A program made the translations under genes and the position numbers. Of a stretch of 64,000 nt of DNA, positions 55,600 to 64,000 are shown one piece after another (position 1 is the stretch's first letter; each line of letters opens with the position of its first letter). Origin of the DNA: Armillaria gallica (Eukaryota > Basidiomycota > Agaricomycetes > Agaricales > Physalacriaceae); contig JBANDB010000013.1 of assembly GCA_037576215.1 (NCBI GenBank), forward strand, positions 930,001-994,000, read 5' to 3'. Below the pieces are notes generated by a model. The model was not told the DNA's origin and did not search any database. It was given only the letters and a program-made list of their open reading frames with translations.

Positions 55600-58567
55600 A
55601 TGTCCAACCAGTCGCCTCAGCGTCCTCGTAAATCACAAATTCATCCAGCTTCTCAAGGTATGTCTCGTGCTACTCTTTCATTAACGTGAAAAATCGGTTT
55701 CAAATCGATCCATCTGCGCCCTACTGCTATGTAATAATTGGGCGCCACGCCTTCCTTTCATTCAAATCTGATTCTCTGTCTTCGTCGCTACTCTATTAAT
55801 CGGATGCTAACCATCGTCATGCACAGGTCAAATGCCGCCTCGAGAAAAGTCACCGTCGCCTTCTTCGTTTCGCACGCGAACGATCAAGGCGCAGTCTGTG
55901 CCATCGGCTTCACAGATATTCGTCTCTGCTCACCAACCCGCCCAACCGAGTCCGACAGCACCCAATAATTCTAGGCGATCACCCCCAAATCCTCAGGTAC
56001 AGAGACTCCTACCTACGCCACCACATCCTAGTCCCCCTGAAACCGCAGAGCACCGCATGAGTCCTCAGCTTTCCCAACCACCGCATCCCCAGCCCAACGT
56101 CAATACCCACTACCCCCGCCCCATCAACCGCGTCCCCCCTCAGCAGTTTCTCTCCAAGTTCCAAAATGACGAGAACTGGCAAATGACTGAGGAGCTCTTG
56201 GCCGAAATCGAGCGTGCTGATCTGCAGCAGTCGCAGAATATTGCCCAACCTCCGAATTCATATCCCATGGGTTACGGACAAGCAGATTCACCCTCTCGAG
56301 ATCCTGCTGTCGAGCGCGTTCGGGCAACGGATAAATCCAGTCCCAAGGACGTCGATGGTCGCAGGCAACAGGCTCTGAGAGAAAGTCCAAAGGTTCGTGA
56401 TCGCCAGCCCTCATCTCCTTCAGCACAGATCCAAGCCCCAGAGCTACGTCAGTCGCCTGCTTACCATACACCAATGGGGAGCCCCGGGGAGCACCCATCT
56501 GCCTTGCAGAACTATGCCCAATATCAGTATGATGCGTCACCGATACCTAAACGAACATCGGCCCCCAGCGGCGCTGATGGCCGACCTGCATTATCCCTTT
56601 CTACGCAGACGCCTCCCTTGCAGGCAATCCACACTCGTAGCCCTGATCGGTCCCTCCCGGTGCAGGAGGAGCCCGAGGACGAGCTCACTCACCTACTAAC
56701 GAACAATGGGGATACCAGAGATCGGGAGAAATGGGCGGGTGCTGAAGTGGAGCATCACCAGACGTCCCCCGCTCCGTCTTCCGACCTCCATCCAGAGGGA
56801 AACTCCTCCCGGTACGACCCCAATCGCTCATTCGATGGGAGAAGCAGTCGTGCCGGCCATCGCGACGACGATGACGAAACCCTCATCGAGCCAGATCAGC
56901 GGGATGAGGAAGACGGCCAGTATACTCCTCGATCTCCCTCTTCTGGCCTGCCTGCCGACATCCACCAGGACCGATATCAGCAGAGCCAGTTCAAACCGAG
57001 GTCGCGTAATGGGGTGACAGACCAACTGGGCCTGAGAGGATTCGACCAAGCTTTGTTTGAGCCGCATAGTGTCCTTCACGACATCCCACCCCAGTATGTC
57101 GAACCCAGGAAACGGGTGGAGCAGCAGTTTTCCGATCCGCGCACTCGTGCTTACACACCACAGATAAATTCTGACGACTTATCTAGTCTGTTGGATCATC
57201 CGACGTCAGCTTATATACAAGCGTATCTAGCACGCTCGCCACGTCCGGATGCACCTATTCCACCTACCCCCCATAGCCAAACCTCGCCGCCTTCTCCTTC
57301 GCCGTTGATTTCAGGTGGATACGATGCCAAAGATCTCCCCCCATTCAGCCCCGTTGCTCCAGCGGGATCTCCGTATCCATATCCATTCTCTCATGTACGG
57401 CGATCACAGACCTATTCTGGGCATTCTAGTCGCGCTCAGATGCCAGCAAACTATGACCTAAATCACCCATCCGTTATCCAAGAGCAGTTCGCTAAGCAAT
57501 GGTCTATGTATGCTCAGAACAACAATCATGGTCATATCACTGATTCTACTTTATCTCCGTCATCGACCCCTTTCCCTGCACCGTCTTTTAACCCTTGGGC
57601 GTACTGGCACACTCAGAGAGTCTTGGGAGGACGGTATCCAGATCCGATAAGCATTAGGTCGAGTCCTAGCCATGAACCTGTTCCACTCCCACGGCCTGCA
57701 AACGTAGGCCTAAAGAAGAAACGCAACTCTACTGATTTACGTACACAAGCTACCGGGAGAAAGCCTCCCCCTCGTGTAGAAAGTACTCAGCCGCGAGATA
57801 CGAGTCCTGAACCGTCTACTTCTGGCGAGGAAACCGCCGGAGAGGAGACTCATTTCGCCGTCGTAGAGGAAGGAGCCTGGGTGAACGGAGGCCATGTCGA
57901 CGATGACAATGATGACTGGGTAGATGAGGACGAAGATCAAGACGATGAAGATTTGTTAGAACTAGAATACCATCCTACCTTTATCAGCAGTGTCGAAAAA
58001 CGACGTCGTCGATGGGAGACGCGCTGGGATGCGCTTGCTCAAGCAGTAAGTTTTCCTTTAGTCGACGAGATAGGCAATTCTGACCCTATCATCTGGCAGT
58101 TCCAGGCTGCTGATCGCCAGACTGACGCTACGATGGTCCTAATGGCAGCTCCGTCCCACTCGAACAAACTGCACATGATGACATCGCGTTCGATCAGGAG
58201 GCAGTCATCGACTTTAGCTCGGTCGCCCATGATGCAAGCCATGAGATCGGGATTCCGGCAATTGGCGATTCAGCGCCGGCAGAGCCGTTCGCATAGGTCC
58301 TCCCTGGCGGATCGGTTCTTGTCGCCGTCGAGTATGTCGGGAAGTGGGTCTGAGAGCGAGTCGAGGGAGGAGGATTTGAAGCGGGCTTTGGGCGCTGCAC
58401 TGCAGAGCCTGAACACGTTGGGAGGGATTTATGAGCAACGAGAAGCGAGATGGGTAGAAGAGATGCATCGTATTAGCGAGGACCGCGAGCGGGTCGAGCT
58501 TTTACTCCGGCAGGTCTTGGGGGAAAAACAAGTATCGTCTTCGGACGCCGTCGGTCATGCGATTTAG
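55600..58567 (+). CDS. Large Pro/Ser/Gln-rich, mostly disordered protein with a C-terminal coiled coil
   Basis: Exon 1 (MSNQSPQRPRKSQIHPASQ) joins after an intron to GQMPPREKSPSPSSFRTRTI. The following roughly 700 residues are Pro/Ser/Gln-rich and low complexity. An acidic run (DDDNDDWVDEDEDQDDEDLL) follows. The C-terminal part is conserved-looking and helical: EKRRRRWETRWDALAQAF, TMVLMAAPSHSNKLHMMTSR, SGFRQLAIQRRQSR and a coiled coil (EDLKRALGAALQSLNTLGGI, EMHRISEDRERVELLLRQVL). A 54-nt GTAAGT...GGCAG segment at 58048-58101 is a stop-free intron of 3n length. I do not know the function; the composition suggests a scaffold or regulatory protein. Confidence 0.8.
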
Positions 58568-59387
58568 AAAACTATTATCAAAAAATCATACTGAACTCAT
58601 TTCTATTGTACAGATATGCATAGGAAAACATGCTTTAAAATTACATTTTGTACGTGCTAGTACATTCGTTGCATGCATATCACACCAGGACACAGTTTCA
58701 GGGTGATACTCATATGAAGGGACAATACAACAGCATTATTATTGGTACTTCCTCCGCTAATTTTTTTTCAAATTTTGTTTGAAAAGCGTTAACTTGGTCT
58801 ATGTTTTGACACGCCAGACCGTCCTATCATCGATTGACTTCTAGAGGACCTTAACAGTAATAACAGCTTTTGTTGAAAGCCAGGCCAACAAAACAGCTCC
58901 TGGTAATCGAACCCGAACTGCCGCCAATATTACTCAGTTGAGTCCGAAAGCGCAAAACGCAGGTGCCGCTTTCGGACAGATCCGACTCTAATATGAATTT
59001 CTTGTAATTCCGCGCTCATGATACGTCTGGACAATTCTGCGAGTCCCCCGCTGGCCCCACTCTTGTCTCGTCTCTCTACCTGTCCTGTGTAATACTACAA
59101 AGTGAAAAACTGTAGCTTGGGACTTCAGAGCAAATTGAAATCCTGCCTGCTACCCGCCCTCGAGATACTCCTCGTCAATAGGTTAGCTACCTATAATGGC
59201 GGCCTGCTTCGACGGCAAGTCCGCAGCTGAACTCCGCTTAAAAGTATCCGTTTCGCTCTGTAGAAAGCTCTCGGAGCTTGCAAGTTGCTCAGGCTCACTA
59301 TGCTGGCGACGGGCGTCTTACTCAGTGCGACCAGTGTAGACCATTCCTTCAAGCTTGTGCCTATGCTTGATATATCGAACCACTGGC
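58568..59387. other. Convergent intergenic region, no gene seen
   Basis: 3' flanks of two convergent genes. A GGTTCGATTACC match to a tRNA B box (minus strand, near 58910) lacks any tRNA fold. Confidence 0.5.
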
Positions 59388-60399
59388 TTATAATCCAAAA
59401 AGCTTTCTAATAAACCCTTCAACTAAACCACGTAGCCCACTCACTCCCTTCCCCCGTCGCAACAACGCAATCTCCCTCGCGACGACCCGACTCGCCTGCT
59501 CACTCGGGTGGACTTCATCCTGCCACAAAAAGCTATCCTTATCCGTTCCCTCCGCAACTGTGCACTCCAGCGTTCCATCCTCCTCATACACACACGACCT
59601 AACCGGCACGGTGACGTTCAGCGGGGCAGTCCCATTCAAATAGGCCCCAGGATTCTGGTACATGTCCTGGAAGAGCCCATGCGAGTCGAATAATCCAATG
59701 TGGGCCCCAGGGAGCTCGCTGCTTCCGGCAAGGGCCTGGAGTTCCATTTGAACGAGAGCGTTACCCGATAGGACAAGCTGGCGCATGAATATACTCCATT
59801 CGGTGGCGTTATGCGCTAAGGTGGAGATTTGGTTCGGGTACCAGTTGGGGGAGTAGAGGACCGTCAAGTCGAGCGGGATCATCTGTGTCAAATGTGTAAA
59901 GTATCACCATCAACGACCCATGCGTACTTACGTTCTGGACCATGAAATATCTCGCCCCGTCGGCATAGAGCACCCTGACCCAATCCACCATACACCCCAC
60001 GACATCCACAACTGACCCGTCGTTGCTCCCTGTGAAGATCGAGTCCACCCCGAGGTCGTTCGTCCCTATCCACTCCGTGTAGAGCGTCTCCTCCGGGTCG
60101 AGCACCACCGAGCCGTTGTGCGTCTCGAGAAAGTACAGAGGGAGCTCGTATTCCATGATGGAAGCCCATGGCATCGGGGTGATCACGTTGGAGCACGTCG
60201 CGCCGGCGCGGGCGTAGGGATGCAGGGAGAGGTTGGCGTAGGACGCGGCGTAGACGGGCCAGGCGGTTCCGCCATCGCCAGTTAGGACTGTGTCGGTGTA
60301 ACTGTCTCCGAAGGTGACGAGGGATTTGAAGGGGGCCGACGCGAGGATGGGTGTGGTGAGGAGGGGGAGAATGGGGAAGAGAGCGAGGCGGGACATCAT
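59388..60399 (-). CDS. Secreted GDSL/SGNH-type esterase (carbohydrate esterase 16-like)
   Basis: The protein starts with MM and a signal peptide (LALFPILPLLTTPILASA). The SGNH blocks follow: VTFGDSYTD with nucleophile Ser, the Gly in the GATCS region, WIGTNDLG with Asn, and WQDEVHPSEQASRVVA with Asp and His. One intron (about 59882-59934) splits it between YFMVQN and MIPLDLTV. The length of about 320 residues fits fungal CE16 acetylesterases, which remove acetyl groups from hemicellulose breakdown products. Several NxS/T sites suit a secreted glycoprotein. The substrate is inferred from the family. Confidence 0.88.
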
Positions 60400-61460
60400 T
60401 GGTACGAGTGTTGTATTCGTGATGGACGCTTTATGTGTGTGGAGGTTTCTCCGTGACTGCTAAATTGTTTTTCGTGTTTTTTTTTCTTGGCGAGTCTAGA
60501 AACACTCATGCGAGTATCGCACTCTTGGCAGCCTCTTATTTGAACAGATTCCGTGTGCAACAGAAATAATTGACGGGGAAATAAAACCTCACACGCTTCC
60601 AATAGAACATGCCGTTATGTCATATAGGCAGTTATTACAGAGCGGTCCTCATAATAGGCATCGTTAGCAGGGATGTTCAGCGCACGGTAGAAGGTAGGGA
60701 GTGAGTTTATAGTGAGCTTAGACATACGGTGACCCTCACCGTCAGCTCGGAACCATCAACGGTGATCAACCCGTGCGCAATTCTAGTTGACCGTGACTGT
60801 CTAGTAACTGTCATGTACTACACGACCAACGTTGAATGCTATTGCATCAGGCGCGACATCTGCAATTGTTTTAACAGAAGCCATGCCAAACCACCATGTA
60901 TTCTTCGACGAAACTTGACGTTCGAAGTGCAAATGCCATTTTCGTACAAGATATCCAGCACAATGACACTAGGCTGCGGGAGGGGAAACCTACTTTCGAC
61001 ATCCTCATCAACCGGTACATATATAGCAGCTTAGTCCTTTTCGTCCATACTGATCCATCTGTAGTGCTGAATTTGCAGCTCCCCTCGTGACCCAGATTTC
61101 ATCGCGAAGAAGAGTAGTAAATGATCCTCTAGAGTTGAGTCATATGCGTGGCTTGAAAGCAAGCATCTAGGATACTCCCCCCAACAAAAGAACTTCCACC
61201 GTGCGTGAAAACAGTGTGTCAGGTGCGTATGTCAAGACTCAACAGTACATAAATAATTAAGTACATCCCGGTAATACTAGCGTGTTCGTGCGATCACTGA
61301 TACATTATCTACACTCGGCGCCCATCAGTGAACTGAGCAGTGCAATATTACATCCGGGGCTCATAGGCTGTAAGACCCTGACGATTTCTACAGGTGCATC
61401 CTTTATATTACGGGGACAGGCAGAGAATATATACAATTAGCTTCGGAGAATTTCAATGCA
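60400..61460. other. Intergenic, no gene seen
   Basis: Promoter side of the esterase and 3' side of the next gene. Short + frames at 60729-61090 overlap one another and are unassigned. Confidence 0.45.
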
Positions 61461-64000
61461 TCACTGAAGATGATTCGAAAGCCGGTCCTTAGTCGGTGGT
61501 TCCGAGGCACCTGTCTCATTGGCCGATCCCATCTTACTGGTCTGCATGAACTGTGAACGCGTGTAAATCTGCTCCAGCCGCTCCCGAACGTCCTGACCAA
61601 GAAATTTCGAGTCCTTTTTGTCTTCTTCATCAGCTGTACACAATCATTAACCGAACGGAAGGGTAGAAAGCAACAGACGAACCCTTTTTCAAGTCCATCA
61701 ATGTCTCCTCCAGCAGGTCGTGGTAGCCTGTCCACGTATTCAGCCACTGGCTGGATGCTAACTCCTCGTGGAAGGCCTGATGTAGGTCCAATAGTGGAAT
61801 TATCACGTCGGCGTTCATCATTTTGCGGGCGTCAGCTGCGGTATCCTAGAATGAGAAAGTGAATGGAGTAAGGTAATAATCCCCTACGATAGTAGGCAAT
61901 GAGGGCACGCAAGCACTTGACCCTAGCTATGTCAGCCTCAATTCGATCTCCTCGGTGCTGTTGTATGATATCGTGAAGATCGAGGCTCTTGCTTATTATC
62001 TCAAAGTTTTCCGACTCCAGGATGCGTGCCCTGAGACTCTCTGATCGACATTGAGTGAGCGAGATCAGCAGGAGGGTCTAGCGCACTTACTATAAGGTAT
62101 AAGTGCCCTTAGAGCATCTCGCACATTTGCCAGTGGTCGTGCGCCCTCACAGTTACTCCTAGCGCCACCGCTTTGAAATATAGCGAATATTGACCTCTTG
62201 TTGTTGGACATAATCTTTCTACCGAGTTCTATGATGTCGGTTAGCAGATCCATAAAACGCAAGCCCTTTCTATCACTATAGTCGAGTCTTTATCTATAGC
62301 ACAAAATCAACCAACCGGAATCAAGATGATACATGCAAGCACCTCACCTTGCTTTGCAAGTGACTCGAGAAACTCGACTGCCTTTGCTCGAGATGTTCGG
62401 TGCTTCATAGCTCTGATAATTGTCCCGACAACATCCGAGCTGTCGAAGAGTGGACGCGTCAAGACATCTAAGGATAGATAGGTCATTCTGGATCCTCGTG
62501 CTCGTATGATCCTTCATACTCACCACCTTTATGCAGCTCTAACAGCACCCTGAGATAATGTTGAACCCGATTCAGAGTATAACCAAGGTCGCTCTGTACC
62601 CCGTTATTCCGGAGTTGCGTTGAGTGAGTTAACTGAATCATCTCGGTAATGATCGTTTTCAACATTCCTGTCCAATCTGGTCGTAGTAAGGCATCTGGTT
62701 GTTGGGAAGCATCTGGTAAGTTTGTGCATCGGACTGAATATTCAGTGAGCATAGGAGAACCGACCGTCTTTATGGTATAAAATGAAAATCTCATGAAGAA
62801 GCTTGAAGCCATCTTCGTCATCGAGCCATTCTTCAACGCATATTGCTTCAATTATCTTTCGAATTACATCCTTGATGTTCTCAGTGTGATCTGTTGTGAA
62901 CATCCATTGCTTACAGCTTGAACAATTGGAGTGCGACACATACACACCTTTAACAACGAGATTTCGAAATACATTCCCGGACCTGGTGTCATCAGGACCA
63001 TCTAAGTTGTGAGTATCCGTCTCTGGGAACTTTAACAATTGGAGTATGACACATACACACCTTTGACATCCAGAAGCTTGTAAGACAGGATCTTCAAGAA
63101 TGCTAAAATCACCTGCTTCTTCTCCCAGCCAACCCTTGAGCAATGAGTTTCTGTACCAAAAGATTAGTAACCAATGTCGCCATGAATTTGGTTGTCTGCA
63201 GAGCTTCCTGGCGAAATGTTTTATCTTATACCCAGCTGTAATTGAACCATCAAATTTTATATAAAGTTGAAGAAACCGTACCATTTGTACAATACTCGCT
63301 GAGGCATCGCATATACATTCCTTTCGCCATGACATTTCCCCTCTGAATGCCCAACATGAGGCTTTTCAGTAAGTCGCTCTTCTGGGAAGCTAAAAGAGGC
63401 GTCACCGGACCATAATGGTAGCGCTTGTAGCCAATAACACTTACAGTTACCCTGAGTCGACTTGAAGTCAGTCGACCACCTTTCGGTTACTTTTTGAGAT
63501 AAATTTCTGAGAGCCAAAGCAGCATGAAATCTGGTCTGAGGGAGGTTCAGGTACCCTAAGAGCTTTGAAACTAACTTCGACCATCCTTTTTGGATGCCAA
63601 CAGTTATAACTTATGGTAGATAATTCATCAGAGGATAAGGACTTACCACCTTCCGGCGACTCGGGCCCGTCAATCCATTTCATGAACTTTTGCTCTGGCT
63701 CCATTAGAGAGTCTGGTAGAAACTGTCAATTCACGGAGGTACCAAATGTGAAAAAATATCGCAAACCTATTTTAGCCAGGCGCATTAAACAAGACAAACC
63801 CGGTCTATCGGCTGGCCGGATTGGATCGTTAGGGTCTAGGCCATCGCCGACTCGTAGATAATCATAGAGAAATTTTGGCCAGTTAATTTGCTCATCCTTT
63901 AGTATTGTTACCGCCAGTCCAGAATGGCAGTTGGTGGACTCAGAGACTGTGGAGTCCAAGACCAATTGTAAGAGGCACTGAAGACTGGCAATTCTCATCT
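61461..64000 (-). CDS. 3' part of a large multi-exon helical (ARM/HEAT-like) protein, N-terminus beyond the window
   Basis: Many short exons separated by introns of about 50-60 nt read from the right edge leftward. They include LQCLLQLVLDSTVSESTNCH, KWIDGPESPEGGKSLSSDEL, CWHPKRMVEVSFKALRVPEP, NVFRNLVVK|DHTENIKDVIRKIIEAICVE, IITEMIQLTHSTQLRNNGVQ, VIIPLLDLHQAFHEELASSQ and a C-terminus ending SEPPTKDRLSNHLQ at 61461. The pattern of amphipathic helices with isolated WL/LL repeats suggests an alpha-solenoid. No catalytic motif is seen and I do not recognise the family. Exon borders are mostly inferred, and some segments may not be assigned to the right frame. Confidence 0.6.
62891..63060 (-). repeat. 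Two look-alike introns in adjacent positions
   Basis: The introns 63002-63060 (59 nt) and 62891-62947 (57 nt) both start GTGTGTATGTGTC and share 28 of their first 31 bases. Both end in a CTCACAAC or TTCACAAC stretch before the acceptor. Each is preceded by AAAG and followed by AT in phase 1. Confidence 0.75.

Noticed and set aside
58895..58930. tRNA B-box-like GGTTCGATTACC on the minus strand
   Set aside because: No T-stem, acceptor pairing or anticodon arm can be formed around it.

Overview
The window is nuclear DNA of a mushroom-forming basidiomycete (Agaricomycetes). The support is short introns of about 50-60 nt splitting nearly every gene, families typical of that class (a DUF6697-type protein, an HNH_2-type gene, a mushroom-type cytochrome P450, beta-trefoil lectins), a chromodomain Ty3/gypsy retrotransposon and a tyrosine-recombinase (Ngaro/DIRS-type) retroelement. 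I cannot name the species.

Layout. 1-6080: the 3' part of a Ty3/gypsy chromovirus with its 3' LTR. 6081-13310: gene-poor DNA, mostly three tandem units of about 1.6-2.0 kb (7931-13310); each unit starts with a GC-rich double hairpin, and four hAT-like MITEs sit inside the array. 13311-15950: no recognisable gene. 15955-20950: a decayed Ngaro-type element on the minus strand (gag, RT-RNase H, tyrosine recombinase). From 21190 rightward the window is gene-bearing: P450 (21229-23333), an intron-containing asparaginyl-tRNA synthetase pseudogene (24790-26256), CCT2 chaperonin and a protein O-mannosyltransferase transcribed divergently (27659-33085), a broken HNH gene and a DUF6697 gene converging (33409-36193), two divergent near-identical lectin genes forming a large inverted duplication (36916-41089), a short-chain dehydrogenase (43234-44235), an F-box-like gene with a duplicated last exon (48290-50158), class II fructose-bisphosphate aldolase (50632-52079), an ARM-like gene (52898-55117), a proline-rich disordered protein (55600-58567), a secreted GDSL/SGNH esterase (59388-60399) and the 3' part of a large multi-exon gene running off the right edge.

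The most novel item is a family of small membrane proteins that I do not recognise. It occurs four times within 21 kb (26564, 41775, 44886, 46890), in both orientations, always as short exon / membrane exon / helical exon with a conserved second splice donor. Other notable items: nine in-frame stops across two unrelated retroelements, all TGA and all explicable as CGA to TGA; compensatory base changes in the hairpins of the 1.8-kb array; a paralogous empty site that shows one MITE insertion; two look-alike introns in neighbouring positions of one gene; and a P450 whose haem-loop arginine is replaced.

The housekeeping genes (CCT2, PMT, FBA1) look intact. Several accessory genes and all transposons carry disruptions. 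There is no operon logic; neighbouring genes relate only through divergent or convergent pairs.
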